Shown in pieces: positions 1 through 8,638 of a stretch of 64,000 nucleotides of DNA. The notes beneath the pieces are model-generated. The model saw only the letters and a list, made by a program, of their open reading frames with translations. It had not been told where the DNA came from and searched no databases. The first letter of the stretch is position 1. The number at the start of each line of letters is the position of its first letter. This stretch comes from Sedimentisphaerales bacterium (GTDB taxonomy: Bacteria > Planctomycetota > Phycisphaerae > Sedimentisphaerales > Anaerobacaceae), in NCBI GenBank assembly GCA_016927855.1, contig JAFGLV010000031.1, positions 62,001-126,000 on the forward strand, in the 5' to 3' direction. Made by a program: the position numbers and the translations under genes.

Positions 1-523
1 CCCGTTTCAGTCCCGTGTCGTCCGCTTCCCGGCCCGCCTCCACGCTATGTTCGCTAACCACGACGCGGTTCGGCACCGCCTTCAGCAGCGCTGCTACGTC
101 GGCGAGCATCTGACGGCCGTGCGCGGACATCCGCAGGCCCATGCCCAGGAAGACCTTGTCAGACGGCACGAGAAACACTCTTTGATTCTGGAAATCGAGG
201 AAGTCCAGGCTCTCGTTCGGATTGGACTCGTAGTGACCCTCGACCGTCGGTTTCTCGCTGCCGGCGATCGGTTCCTGGTTGAACATGATCCGCGGCGTGA
301 TATCCAGTGCGTCATGCTCCTTCGCCGGCGTCAGGCCCAGCGAGGCCAGGCCTTCCGCGAAGGCCGATTCCATCCTCGTAAATACCTTGTCGTCAAACGA
401 AGAGAAGCTCAGCAACAGCACGAAGAACGTTAGCAGCAGGGTCATGCAGTCGCTGTAGGTGACCATCCATTCCGGGGCGCCGAAATCGTCGTCCGACGCG
501 GTTTGTTTGAGTCCGGTAGCCAT
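1..523 (-). CDS. motB: Flagellar motor stator protein MotB (3' end beyond window)
   Basis: This frame is open from the ATG at 523 to the left edge, so the C-terminal part of the gene is missing. MotB forms the proton-conducting stator with MotA and anchors it to peptidoglycan. Residues 17-43 read PEWMVTYSDCMTLLLTFFVL, the usual MotB plug and single membrane helix with the essential Asp in YSDC. The start of the OmpA-like peptidoglycan-binding domain follows before the cut. The ATG overlaps the motA stop by one base (ATGA), which points to translational coupling. It is the last visible gene of the flgB-to-motB operon. Confidence 0.93.
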   Translation of the reverse strand, partial: MATGLKQTASDDDFGAPEWMVTYSDCMTLLLTFFVLLLSFSSFDDKVFTRMESAFAEGLASLGLTPAKEHDALDITPRIMFNQEPIAGSEKPTVEGHYESNPNESLDFLDFQNQRVFLVPSDKVFLGMGLRMSAHGRQMLADVAALLKAVPNRVVVSEHSVEAGREADDTGLKR

Positions 524-1293
524 CAGACGGTTGCCTTTACCTCTCGACGTCGCCCGTGCGAGACGAACGCCTGCATCCTCTCGCGGACCAACGTCGGGTT
601 GTCCCCCTGGGCGATGGCGCAGATGCCCTCCAGGATCATCTCCATGGCGATCGATTCTTCTTTGGAGTAGATGCCGAGTTTTCCCGCCAGCGGGATGAAG
701 ATCAGATTGGCGACGAAGGCTCCGTAGAACGTGGTCAACAAGGCCACCGCCATGCCCTGGCCGATCTGGTCGGGCGAGCTGAGGTTTCGCAGCATCTGAA
801 CCAGGCCGATCAGGGTCCCTATCATGCCGAAGGCGGGCGCGGCCGCGCCCATGAACTCCAGGATTTTCTTGCCTCGAGAGTGACGGTCCTGAAGGTACTG
901 AATCTCCGGCTCCAGGAGATCGCGAATCGACTCGGAATCCTGGCCGTCCACCAGCAATTGCAGGCCCTTGGCAAAGAAGGGATCGCTCAGCCGGCTGATC
1001 TCCGGCTCCAGCGCGAGTGTACCGTCGCGACGGTTAATGGCCGCGAAGTTGACCATCTTCTGGATGAGTTCGGTTTGGGACGGAATCTTCGCGATGATCG
1101 TCTTCTTGATGATTGAGAAAATGGCCAGGAACTGAGGCAGGGAGAAGTGAATCATCGTCGCGCAAAGCATCCCGCCGACCGTGATGCACAGCGAGGGGAT
1201 GTGGAAGAACATGGCCGCGCCACCCCCCATGATGATCGCGCCGATGACGACGACGAAGCCCAGCAACGTTCCTACGATGGTCGCGATGTCCAT
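523..1293 (-). CDS. motA: Flagellar motor stator protein MotA
   Basis: The protein is 256 aa, the normal MotA size. It begins MDIATIVGTLLGFVVVIGAI and has two N-terminal membrane helices, a cytoplasmic loop, and two C-terminal helices around GAAAPAFGMIGTLIGLVQML and GMAVALLTTFYGAFVANLIF. These last two are the family signature. MotA and MotB form the inner-membrane stator that pushes on FliG. The gene starts a few bases after the MotE-like gene ends and overlaps motB, so the two stator genes are coupled and belong to the operon. Confidence 0.97.
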   Translation of the reverse strand: MDIATIVGTLLGFVVVIGAIIMGGGAAMFFHIPSLCITVGGMLCATMIHFSLPQFLAIFSIIKKTIIAKIPSQTELIQKMVNFAAINRRDGTLALEPEISRLSDPFFAKGLQLLVDGQDSESIRDLLEPEIQYLQDRHSRGKKILEFMGAAAPAFGMIGTLIGLVQMLRNLSSPDQIGQGMAVALLTTFYGAFVANLIFIPLAGKLGIYSKEESIAMEMILEGICAIAQGDNPTLVRERMQAFVSHGRRREVKATV

Positions 1294-1297
1294 GGAC

Positions 1298-2014
1298 TCA
1301 ATTGCCTCCTGTGACCACCTTCAACTTCTGACACAACAACGCGGCCAGCGCCGGCTCGGTCGTGACCATTTCGGCCAGGACCTTGGCCTTGGTGCGCTCC
1401 TGCATGTAGTAGAGAATCTTGACGGCATCGTCCATATTGGCGCCGCGCGTGGCGCCGCCGTTCTGCGATTGACCTGCGGTCATGCTGACGAGAAGCTCGC
1501 TGGCGCGGGCCGCGTCCATCTTGTCGTAAGCGGCCGCGATAGCGACCAGGTTGGCTCTCTCGGTCTGGTCGATCTCCACCCTGGCCTTCAGCAGCATGTC
1601 CCGCTCCTTCTTCAGGCTGGCCACGCTGGTGTCGAGGTCCACGCGCAGGTTGTTGAGCGTCTCGATGTCGTTCTTAAGCGTCTGTTGAGCGATGCGCAAC
1701 CGTTCCTTTTCCTTCTCCAGAGCCCCCAGCTTGGCATTGTACTCCTGGATCTTCTCACGCACCTCGAAGATCAACTCCTTGAGCTGCTCCTCCGTCAAGG
1801 CCAGCGCATTGCTGCCGCCGTCTGGCGAGCCGAGCGACGGCGTCAGGAGTTCAGGCGCGGTCGCGGCCGGCGATGAGACTTGTCCGCCGGGCCCGCCTGG
1901 GGACGCCGGAGAACCCATTACGGCGGCCGGCTTGGAGAGCCATCCGGTGGCGAACGCTGCCGCAAAGCTGAGCAGCCCGGCAGCGGCGGTGATGAGGACG
2001 CGTTTCTTACTCAC
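1298..2014 (-). CDS. MotE-like flagellar accessory protein (coiled coil plus MgtE-N-like C-terminus)
   Basis: The protein is 238 aa. It has one N-terminal membrane segment (about residues 5-25), a Gly/Pro/Ser linker, a long charged coiled coil (about 75-155), and a C-terminal part (about 165-235) resembling the intracellular MgtE_N domain (MDDAVKILYYMQERTKAKVL). This layout matches the loosely defined MotE-type or FliG-like flagellar accessory proteins often found between fliJ and motA. Its place in the operon supports a role in the motor or export apparatus, for example as a periplasmic or membrane-tethered chaperone of the stator. The exact function is inferred. Confidence 0.65.
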   Translation of the reverse strand: MSKKRVLITAAAGLLSFAAAFATGWLSKPAAVMGSPASPGGPGGQVSSPAATAPELLTPSLGSPDGGSNALALTEEQLKELIFEVREKIQEYNAKLGALEKEKERLRIAQQTLKNDIETLNNLRVDLDTSVASLKKERDMLLKARVEIDQTERANLVAIAAAYDKMDAARASELLVSMTAGQSQNGGATRGANMDDAVKILYYMQERTKAKVLAEMVTTEPALAALLCQKLKVVTGGN

Positions 2015-2072
2015 GGTCGATGCTCCACATTGCGCTCGATAGGATAGTCACACCCCGTTGCTGATGGCTGTC

Positions 2073-2525
2073 TCACGACCCCGCCCTTGCGTTGCGAGCG
2101 AAAGCCACCGTGGTCCGATCGTCCGACTCTTTCTGCTCCAGTCTTTCCTGCTCCTGGATGTATCGCTCCTTGGCTTCGGCTCGAAGCTTCTCCAGCCCCT
2201 CCTTGAAGCGCTTGGCGACCATCACCTCGCGTCTCTTTTCCTGCTGGAGCGTCTCGAGACGATCGATCTCGTCTCGCACGCTCTGAATGTAGCGGTCGTT
2301 GGTCGCAGCGTGTCGGAGGAAGAACTCCTGGGCCTTCAGGCGTTCTGAAGGCGGGATTTGGGCGACGCCAGCGATCATGTCCTGGAGAATGCGCCGGCGC
2401 ATGAGAAGCTCGGCGCGTTTTTCGGCCAGCGCCTCGGTCAGGCGAAACAGTCCCATGCGTTTGAACTGCTCTTCCTTCGTCTTGATGTCCAGCACCTTCT
2501 GGAGTCGCCATGCGAATCGTCTCAT
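2073..2525 (-). CDS. fliJ: Flagellar export protein FliJ
   Basis: The protein is 150 aa, almost entirely charged coiled coil, and starts MRRFAWRLQKVLDIKTKEEQ, the usual FliJ opening. FliJ is the central stalk of the flagellar type III export ATPase and sits in the FliI hexamer. It lies directly downstream of fliI with a gap of 13 bp, the standard gene order. FliJ sequences diverge strongly, so the call rests on length, coiled coil, N-terminal motif and context together. Confidence 0.88.
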   Translation of the reverse strand: MRRFAWRLQKVLDIKTKEEQFKRMGLFRLTEALAEKRAELLMRRRILQDMIAGVAQIPPSERLKAQEFFLRHAATNDRYIQSVRDEIDRLETLQQEKRREVMVAKRFKEGLEKLRAEAKERYIQEQERLEQKESDDRTTVAFARNARAGS

Positions 2526-2538
2526 CTCCGTATCGATC

Positions 2539-3894
2539 TCACGTCTTGATGCTCAAGAGCTGGTCCCATGCACGCGTGATAGCGGTCAATTGTCGGACGG
2601 TCTCGGCAAACGGTGTCTTCTGTCTCGTAGCCTGGACGAGGAATTCGTTGATGCGATCGATCAGGCTGATGGCCCCGTCGATGCGGCGGTTGCTGCCGGG
2701 AGAGAAGGCGCCGATGTTGATCAGGTCTTCGGCGTCGACGTACGTCGCATAGATTTCCCGCAGCTTCTGGGCCGCCACGCGATGCTCTTTGCTGACGACC
2801 GCTGGCATCAGCCGACTGACACTCTGAAGGATATCCACCGCCGGGTAGTGCCCGCGACCGGCCAGCTTGCGCGACAGAACGATGTGTCCGTCGAGCAGGC
2901 TGCGTGCGCTGTCGGCGACGGGGTCGGCCAGATCGTCATTCTCGACGAGCACCGTCAGGATGCCAGTGATGCTGCCGGCCTCCGAACGACCCAATCGCTC
3001 AATGAGGCGAGGCATCAGCGAGAAAACGCTGGGGCAATAGCCTTTGGTCGCGGGTGGCTCACCCGCCGCCAGGCCGATCTCCCGCTGGGCCTGAGCCAGG
3101 CGGGTCAGGGAATCCATCATGAACAGGACGTTGCCGGTCTTCTCCCGGAAATACTCCGCAACGGTGACCGCCATGAAGGCGGCCTTGACGCGCTGAATCG
3201 GCGGGCTATCCGACGTCGCAACCACGACCACGCTGCGGGCCAGCCCCTCAGGTCCGAGATTCTCTTCGAGGAACTCGCGCACCTCACGCCCTCGTTCGCC
3301 GATGAGCGCTACGACGTTGACGACGGCGTCGCTGGAGTTGGCGATATCGCCCAGCAGAACGCTCTTGCCGACCCCGCTGCCGGCGAAAATCCCGACGCGC
3401 TGGCCGCGGCCGCAGGTCAGAAGGCTGTCGATGGATCGGATGCCGAGCGCCAAGGGTTCGCTGATCTTCTCGCGGCTCAGCGGCGGAGGGCTGCTCATAT
3501 CCAAAGGTCGCTGGTCGCCTCCGATCAGCGGGCCTTTCCCGTCGATCGGTTCGCCCAACCCGTTGAGGACTCGACCGAGCACGCTCTCGCTCAGCGCGAT
3601 GTGCCGAGGCGTAGTCCGGGCCGTGACGGGATCGCCAGGCGAGATGCCTTCGATGTGTTCCAAGGGCAACACAATCACGTGGTCGTGCCTGAAGCCGACC
3701 ACTTCCGCCAGAACGCGGCGACCGTCGCGGAGGTGAATCCCGCACAACTCGCCCAGGCCGATCACCGGGCCGGCCGACTCGACGGTGGTCCCGGAGACGC
3801 GAACCACGTAACCCTGGCAGTCCACCAGCTCCATGGTCTCCAGCGCCGAGTAGTACTTCTCAAAGTCGATAGTGCAACTGTCGCATTCGGTCAT
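2539..3894 (-). CDS. fliI: Flagellum-specific type III export ATPase FliI
   Basis: The protein is 451 aa from the ATG at 3894. A longer upstream reading exists, but this ATG overlaps the fliH stop (ATGA) and gives the normal family length. The Walker A motif is AGSGVGKS at residues 171-178, followed by the F1-ATPase beta-like core with GERGREVREF and the Walker B segment NVLFMMDSLTRLAQAQREIG. The protein powers and unfolds export substrates at the flagellar base with FliH and FliJ. An N-terminal CDSC motif is a small oddity. Confidence 0.96.
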   Translation of the reverse strand: MTECDSCTIDFEKYYSALETMELVDCQGYVVRVSGTTVESAGPVIGLGELCGIHLRDGRRVLAEVVGFRHDHVIVLPLEHIEGISPGDPVTARTTPRHIALSESVLGRVLNGLGEPIDGKGPLIGGDQRPLDMSSPPPLSREKISEPLALGIRSIDSLLTCGRGQRVGIFAGSGVGKSVLLGDIANSSDAVVNVVALIGERGREVREFLEENLGPEGLARSVVVVATSDSPPIQRVKAAFMAVTVAEYFREKTGNVLFMMDSLTRLAQAQREIGLAAGEPPATKGYCPSVFSLMPRLIERLGRSEAGSITGILTVLVENDDLADPVADSARSLLDGHIVLSRKLAGRGHYPAVDILQSVSRLMPAVVSKEHRVAAQKLREIYATYVDAEDLINIGAFSPGSNRRIDGAISLIDRINEFLVQATRQKTPFAETVRQLTAITRAWDQLLSIKT

Positions 3895-4505
3895 GACTGT
3901 TGTGCTCTCTCCAGCGCCTCGGCGATGCGCGCCAGGTGTTCCTCCGCGAAGGACTTGACGATCCCTTTGGGGGTCTCGATGAGGCAGTCGGCGCGGGCAA
4001 TGCTCCAGTCGGCGACGAAACGGAGCTCCGCGAACTGACCGTCGGGCTGGTCCTGCTGCAACTGCTGGCATCGAGGCAAATCGTCCGGGTTCACCCGGAT
4101 GACGATGCTCTGACGCGCGGGCGCTCGTTTGAGTGCTTCTTCAATCACAGGCTGGATGTCATAGTCACCCTGGCTGATGCGACGTGCGAGTATCTTTCTC
4201 GCGATTTCCACTGCCAGCCTGGCGATATCCCCTCGATGGCGCGCAACCGTCTGATCATATAGATCCTGAAGCTTGCCGGCGATGGTACCGACAAGCTGAC
4301 ACGCCTGCACCAGTTCCTGGGTGTGTCGCTCCGCTTCTTGCACGCTGCGAAGTCGTTCTGCGCTCGCGAGGGAGGGCGCTTGCTCCGCGGCGACGTCGCC
4401 GGTACGGCCGGCCCCATCATCGGGCGAACCATCCGCTCGGGCCGCATCCACCACTTGCAGCGCCGCGAGCGGCCGAGCCAGATGTATCGTTCGCGGTTGG
4501 GCCAT
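3891..4505 (-). CDS. fliH: Flagellar assembly protein FliH
   Basis: The protein is 204 aa. It has a variable Ala/Arg-rich N-terminus, a helical centre (about 60-115), and the FliH/HrpE-like C-terminal domain (VARHRGDIARLAVEIARKIL, then RVNPDDLPRCQQL and the acidic end). FliH regulates FliI and tethers it to the export gate. The gene sits between fliG and fliI, overlaps fliI by four bases, and starts four bases after the fliG stop. Position and C-terminal pattern make the call firm although the family is divergent. Confidence 0.9.
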   Translation of the reverse strand: MAQPRTIHLARPLAALQVVDAARADGSPDDGAGRTGDVAAEQAPSLASAERLRSVQEAERHTQELVQACQLVGTIAGKLQDLYDQTVARHRGDIARLAVEIARKILARRISQGDYDIQPVIEEALKRAPARQSIVIRVNPDDLPRCQQLQQDQPDGQFAELRFVADWSIARADCLIETPKGIVKSFAEEHLARIAEALERAQQS

Positions 4506-4509
4506 GGGG

Positions 4510-5514
4510 CTATTCTTCTTCGAACGTCAGTTCGCCTTTGTGGTTCAGGTCACGCAGCGAGCTGACAATCTTGTCCCTCGCGGCGCGGATATCCTCTTTC
4601 TTCGGAGCCGACATGAGCGACGTCTCTTCGTCCACCATCGCGGCGGCGCGCTCGGAGATGTTGGACCTGACCTTGCGCACCACCTCCGGGTCGGCTTCGT
4701 GCAAGGCTGCGGCCAGTTGGCGCTCATCGATGCCGCGTAACGCCTGCTGGAGGGAACGGTCCCCCACCTGAGGCACGTCCTCCCAGATCACCATCAGATC
4801 GGTTACCTTCCGCCCGGCTTCCCTGTCTTTTTGAACGATGGCTTGCAGGACGCCGTCGCGAACTTCCTTGTCGAGATTGCGTACGATGATCGCGACTTTT
4901 CGCAGCGACTGGTCGGGATGCACCTGGACCGCGGTGCCGGTCTTCTGGGCGGCGCCGAAGGTCTCAAGACGTGTGCGCACCATTTGGGCGATCCTGGCCT
5001 TCGCCTCCGGCGTGACACCACCGATGGCTGTCATGCGGCTGATGGCGCTGACCCGCACGCCTTCGCCCAGGAGTCCGAGCACCTCCGAGCTCTTCTTGGG
5101 AGAGACCTCGGACAGGACCACCGCCACCGCCTGAGGATGTTCCGTTTCCAGCACGGTTGCCAAGGTCTGCGAGTCCGCCGAGCGGATGGCCATGAAGGGA
5201 TCGCGTTTCTGCAGCAGCTCCTGGATGCCGCTCTGGATCTGTCTGGCCTTCTCGTCGCCGACGGTGTTCTTGAGCATCTCGTGCAGAAAGTTCTTGAACT
5301 GAAACGACGATTCGTTCTGCAGCGAGCTGCAGAATTGACGGGCGACCTCGGTCGTCTGTCGGGCGTTACGCTGACCGGCGGCGTCCAAATAGCTCAACTC
5401 AACGGCCAGTTCCTGGACGATTCGGGCATCGACGCCCTTGAGCAATTCGGCGGCCGTGGCCGGGTCGAGGCTGGTCAGAAGAAGAGCCGCTTTCTGTTTT
5501 CCCGTCAGCGCCAC
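4510..5514 (-). CDS. fliG: Flagellar motor switch protein FliG
   Basis: The protein is 334 aa, the standard length. The N-terminal domain begins MALTGKQKAALLLTSLDPAT. The middle domain carries the EHPQ motif (ETEHPQAVAVVLSEVSPKKS). The C-terminal torque domain shows the charged helix VGDRSLQQALRGIDERQLAA followed by VRKVRSNISERAAAMVDEE. FliG is the rotor protein contacted by MotA and binds the FliF C-terminus. It starts three bases after fliF ends, so the two are tightly coupled. Confidence 0.97.
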   Translation of the reverse strand: MALTGKQKAALLLTSLDPATAAELLKGVDARIVQELAVELSYLDAAGQRNARQTTEVARQFCSSLQNESSFQFKNFLHEMLKNTVGDEKARQIQSGIQELLQKRDPFMAIRSADSQTLATVLETEHPQAVAVVLSEVSPKKSSEVLGLLGEGVRVSAISRMTAIGGVTPEAKARIAQMVRTRLETFGAAQKTGTAVQVHPDQSLRKVAIIVRNLDKEVRDGVLQAIVQKDREAGRKVTDLMVIWEDVPQVGDRSLQQALRGIDERQLAAALHEADPEVVRKVRSNISERAAAMVDEETSLMSAPKKEDIRAARDKIVSSLRDLNHKGELTFEEE

Positions 5515-5517
5515 CTG

Positions 5518-7014
5518 CTACTCCCTTTCCTCGATCCAGTTGAGGAACATCTCTCTGACCTGCTCCGGATTGTTTCGCAGCGCGTGAGCGATCTGCCGTC
5601 GAACCATGACCGGCTCGGCGGGCGTCACGGGGGCCCCCAGCAGGCCGGCGGCTCTGCCACCTTCGGGCAACTGCTGCTGGCCACCGGCCGCGATGGCTTT
5701 GGCACGCGCCTTGCTGAACGTGCGGAAGACGACCAGAGCGCAAACCGCCATGATGCCCAGCGACAGTTGCTTGGCCAGTGCCAGATAGCGCAGCCAGTGA
5801 CTGGGTCCCTCCTCCAACAGTGGCTGCGTGGGTCGCTGGAACTTGGCGTGGACGACCTTCAGGGAGTCCGTGTCCGTCAGGCCCAAGGCCGTGCGGATGA
5901 TCTGCTCGACCTCCGTAACTTCCATAATCAAGGCAGGTTGTCCTGCGGTTCCCGGTTGGTTGGCGTCAGCAGCGCTGAGATCAACGAAGGCGGCGACGGA
6001 CAGGGATTTGATCTTGCCCGGCAGGACCACCTGTTGCCTGATGGTCTTGCCGACCTGATATTCGGTGATGACGGTCTCATCGGTCTTGCTGGTGCCTGCC
6101 GCGGCCTGCTGCCCCGTGCCGCCGGCTCCGGTTTCCTTGTTGTTGGTGACTTCTTCCTTCGTGGCGACTTTGGCGCGCGGGTCGTAAGTCTCGGTGACGG
6201 TGCTGACGCTGTTCATGTCCACGACGGCGCTGACGCGCACGGTGGCGCGGCCGGGACCGAGGACCGCGGTGAGCATGTCTTCGGCTTTCTTGACCAGTGC
6301 CTGTTCGACGCGCTCCTTGTAGTCCTGCACGGTGCCGGCGCCGGTTGCCAGGGTCGAGTCTCCCTCGCCTGACAGCAACTGTCCCTGGCTGTCGATGACC
6401 GTGACGTTCTGTGATTTCAGGCCCTTGACACTGCCGGAAACCAGGTGCGTAATCGCAGCGATGTTACTGGCGCTAAGCCGGTAACCCGGCTTGAGCCGCA
6501 GGACGACAGAGGCAGAAGTGACGCCTTCCTCGGAGGCAAAGAGGCGCTGTTCCGGATCGACGATATGGACCCGCACGTGGTCCACGCCGTCGATCATCTG
6601 GATGCTCCGGGCCAACTCATCTTGCAGGGCGCGCTTGTGATTGACGTTCTGGACGAAGGGGCTGACGCCGATCTTCTCATCGTCAAAGAGTTTGTAGCCT
6701 CTCTGATCGCCGGTGGGCAGTCCCTCCTTGGCCAGGTCCAGGCGAAGCTGGTAGACGTGCTGTCTCGGGACGTAGATGGTGGTGCCGCCGTCCCGGAGCA
6801 CGTAGGGGATGTTCTTCTCGCTGATCTTCTCGGTGATCTTGGAGGCTTCGGCGGGTGACAGTTCCTGGTAGAGCATCCTCATGTCGGGCCGGCGCGCCCA
6901 GTGAGCCAGCAGGAGCCCAATGAGCACCGCCGCCACGACGACCGCGGCCAGCAGCGCCCGCTGGACCAGGCTTACTTTCTGCCAGACCAGGAGTATCTTC
7001 TGCAGGAAATCCAT
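5518..7014 (-). CDS. fliF: Flagellar MS-ring protein FliF
   Basis: The protein is 498 aa, somewhat shorter than many FliF proteins. Membrane helix 1 is at about residues 18-40. The periplasmic ring-building motifs follow (MRMLYQELSPAEASKITEKI, then YKLFDDEKIGVSPFVQNVN). Membrane helix 2 is at about 413-432. The FliG-binding tail is at the very C-terminus (NNPEQVREMFLNWIEERE). FliF forms the inner-membrane MS ring on which the basal body is built. The reduced length is mainly in the periplasmic low-complexity segment. Confidence 0.96.
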   Translation of the reverse strand: MDFLQKILLVWQKVSLVQRALLAAVVVAAVLIGLLLAHWARRPDMRMLYQELSPAEASKITEKISEKNIPYVLRDGGTTIYVPRQHVYQLRLDLAKEGLPTGDQRGYKLFDDEKIGVSPFVQNVNHKRALQDELARSIQMIDGVDHVRVHIVDPEQRLFASEEGVTSASVVLRLKPGYRLSASNIAAITHLVSGSVKGLKSQNVTVIDSQGQLLSGEGDSTLATGAGTVQDYKERVEQALVKKAEDMLTAVLGPGRATVRVSAVVDMNSVSTVTETYDPRAKVATKEEVTNNKETGAGGTGQQAAAGTSKTDETVITEYQVGKTIRQQVVLPGKIKSLSVAAFVDLSAADANQPGTAGQPALIMEVTEVEQIIRTALGLTDTDSLKVVHAKFQRPTQPLLEEGPSHWLRYLALAKQLSLGIMAVCALVVFRTFSKARAKAIAAGGQQQLPEGGRAAGLLGAPVTPAEPVMVRRQIAHALRNNPEQVREMFLNWIEERE

Positions 7015-7029
7015 CAGGCCTCAGGAGAC

Positions 7030-7100
7030 TGCGGATTTCGGATTGCGGATTCAAAACGTGATTCCTAGTCCGCAATCTTCAATCCGCAATCCGCAATTTA
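7030..7100. repeat. Imperfect inverted repeat of GGATTGCGGATT-type units between fliF and fliE
   Basis: The gap between fliE and fliF holds copies of a TTGCGGATT word on one side and its complement AATCCGCAA on the other, around a short centre near 7060. As RNA it would fold into an imperfect hairpin inside the operon. It may act as an mRNA stability element or attenuator, or it may be a mobile repeat. Function is unknown. Confidence 0.6.
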
Positions 7101-7103
7101 ACT

Positions 7104-7418
7104 CTACATCGGCATGTTCATCGTTTGTTTGTACGCCTCGATGAGCTTGTTCCGCACGCCGAGGAGCACCTTGAAGCTCGCGTCGGCTTTGGCGACGCTC
7201 GAAACGACGGAAGTGATGTCGTTGTTCTTGCCGGTCAGCAGGTCCTGGATGGAGGCATCCGACTCCTGCTGAAGGTCATCGACCCGGGAAACGTACTTGC
7301 CCACCGCCTTGACCGTCTCGGCAAATTCCGCGTTGGCACCACCGGTGCCTTCCATCGGCGGCGCGATGGACTTGGCATTCGCGAGGATCGAGTTCAGATT
7401 GGGGTCAAAATTGATCAT
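7104..7418 (-). CDS. fliE: Flagellar hook-basal body complex protein FliE
   Basis: The protein is 104 aa, typical of FliE. Its C-terminal half carries the family pattern (VVSSVAKADASFKVLLGVRN, then KLIEAYKQTMNMPM). FliE links the MS ring to the proximal rod. It follows flgC by 16 bases and precedes fliF, in the common flgB-flgC-fliE-fliF order. Confidence 0.95.
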   Translation of the reverse strand: MINFDPNLNSILANAKSIAPPMEGTGGANAEFAETVKAVGKYVSRVDDLQQESDASIQDLLTGKNNDITSVVSSVAKADASFKVLLGVRNKLIEAYKQTMNMPM

Positions 7419-7434
7419 AGGAACGGTCCTTCAA

Positions 7435-7839
7435 TCACCGGAGTAGTTCGAGGGTCGTTTCGACCATCTTCTGATACCGTTTGAGGACAGCGGCGCTGGC
7501 CTGGTAAGCCCGGCTGGCAATCGACAGGTTCATCATTTCGATGGGCATCTGCACGTTCGGCATCGTCACGTAGCCGGCGGCGTCCGCCAGGGGATTGCCG
7601 GGATCGGGAATCCGCTGCAAGGCGCTCATATCCTCGACGATGTTGTCCACTGCCACGCCGCTGATGCCTTCGTTCTCGGCCCGCAGGACCATCTCGAGCC
7701 GGCGATAGGGCTGGCCCTGTCCGTTGTCCAGGGTCCGGGCGTTGGCAATGTTCGACGAGACGATCTCCATCTGCGTGCCCTGAGCCCGCATGCCGGAGAC
7801 GGCGATGTCGATAGGGCCGAATACCTTCTCGATGCTCAT
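7435..7839 (-). CDS. flgC: Flagellar basal-body rod protein FlgC
   Basis: The protein is 134 aa. The N-terminal rod motif reads IDIAVSGMRAQGTQMEIVSS with NIANA after it. The C-terminal part contains GYVTMPNVQMPIEMMNLSIA and ends in the helical YQKMVETTLELLR. FlgC is a proximal rod subunit exported by the flagellar type III system. The gene is second in the operon after flgB. Confidence 0.96.
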   Translation of the reverse strand: MSIEKVFGPIDIAVSGMRAQGTQMEIVSSNIANARTLDNGQGQPYRRLEMVLRAENEGISGVAVDNIVEDMSALQRIPDPGNPLADAAGYVTMPNVQMPIEMMNLSIASRAYQASAAVLKRYQKMVETTLELLR

Positions 7840-7905
7840 CCTTTCGTTTCCTTATCCTGCTGTAGCTGCCATGGCCGGGCTGGCGGCCCATCGCCTTCGG
7901 ACTCG

Positions 7906-8268
7906 TTATCGGATGTTGATAGCCTGGTCGATCTGCTGGAATTTCCTGTTCAAGAGCCTGACATAGGCGGTGTGACGCAGCGAGTTCTTCAGCAGTTCAC
8001 CCACTTCCATGTCCAGGCTGACGTCATTGCCGTTTGACTTGACCGGCGTATTGCCTGGGTGAAAGGGCTCCGGCTCGATCTCGTCGAGATCGACATCGCC
8101 TTCGGTCTTGAGCGCTTCAGCCAGCAAATCCTCGAACTTGACGTCGGTGCGCCGGTAGCCGGGCGTCTCCAGATTCGCGATATTGCTGGCAATGGCCTGC
8201 TGGCGGTAGCCCTCGGCCCTGATGCCTGCTTGAAGCAAATCAACGATGCTGCTGCTGGACTGAGGCAT
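7906..8268 (-). CDS. flgB: Flagellar basal-body rod protein FlgB
   Basis: The protein is 120 aa from the ATG at 8268. It has the FlgB signature IASNIANLETPGYRRTDVKF and the C-terminal AYVRLLNRKFQQIDQAINIR. A TTG start at 8307 would give 133 aa. The ATG is preferred because an AGAAGGA ribosome site lies about 7 bases upstream and because the predicted sigma-54 promoter at 8319-8334 would begin transcription near 8308. FlgB is a proximal rod subunit and the first gene of the flgB-to-motB operon. Confidence 0.95.
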   Translation of the reverse strand: MPQSSSSIVDLLQAGIRAEGYRQQAIASNIANLETPGYRRTDVKFEDLLAEALKTEGDVDLDEIEPEPFHPGNTPVKSNGNDVSLDMEVGELLKNSLRHTAYVRLLNRKFQQIDQAINIR

Positions 8269-8318
8269 AGCCTGTTCCTTCTGCTCTATGCGAACGTTCT
8301 CTGACAACGGACTTCGAC

Positions 8319-8334
8319 TGCAACAACCATGCCA
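8319..8334 (-). promoter_or_regulatory. Sigma-54 promoter (-24/-12) for the flgB operon
   Basis: On the minus strand the sequence is TGGCATGGTTGTTGCA, a full match to the sigma-54 consensus TGGCAYRNNNNTTGCW with the required GG-N10-GC spacing. Transcription would begin about 12 bases downstream, leaving a leader of about 40 bases before the flgB ATG. Confidence 0.82.
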
Positions 8335-8599
8335 AGTTCAGCATGTTGGTGTGCGATACCCGCGCCAGCGCGAATACCAGCCGTCAGACAGCCTTGTGCT
8401 GTTTTTCGCTCACGTCTGGGGCCCTTGGACGTCTGTCAGGATTCTATACAGGCGGTTAGCTTATTTGACACAGGTCAGCGGCGGGCGGGTCCGCTGAGCG
8501 GGGGGTGGAAGAGTCTGCCTGCGGGCGGAACATTCCTCCGTCCTGAGCCCTTGACGATACCGAACGGGATGCCCTCTAAATGTCACAAGTTATTTCCAT
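8335..8599. other. Regulatory intergenic DNA between divergent flagellar promoters
   Basis: This stretch lies between the two back-to-back sigma-54 promoters of flgB and fliK. No credible coding frame with a ribosome site was found. It is the expected place for upstream activator sites of an NtrC/FleQ-type enhancer-binding protein. Confidence 0.5.
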
Positions 8600-8620
8600 G
8601 AAGACACTTATGGTGTCTTC
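8600..8620. promoter_or_regulatory. Palindrome upstream of the fliK sigma-54 promoter
   Basis: GAAGACAC and GTGTCTTC form a perfect 8-bp inverted repeat around TTATG. It lies about 20 bases before the -24 element of the fliK promoter. It could be an activator or repressor site. Its position is close for a classical enhancer, so the role is open. Confidence 0.5.
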
Positions 8621-8638
8621 CGCCATTGCTGTACCCCC

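Noticed and set aside
4831-6372. 513-codon frame on the plus strand opposite fliG and fliF
   Set aside because: It is the mirror of two firmly identified genes in GC-rich DNA and has no domain features.
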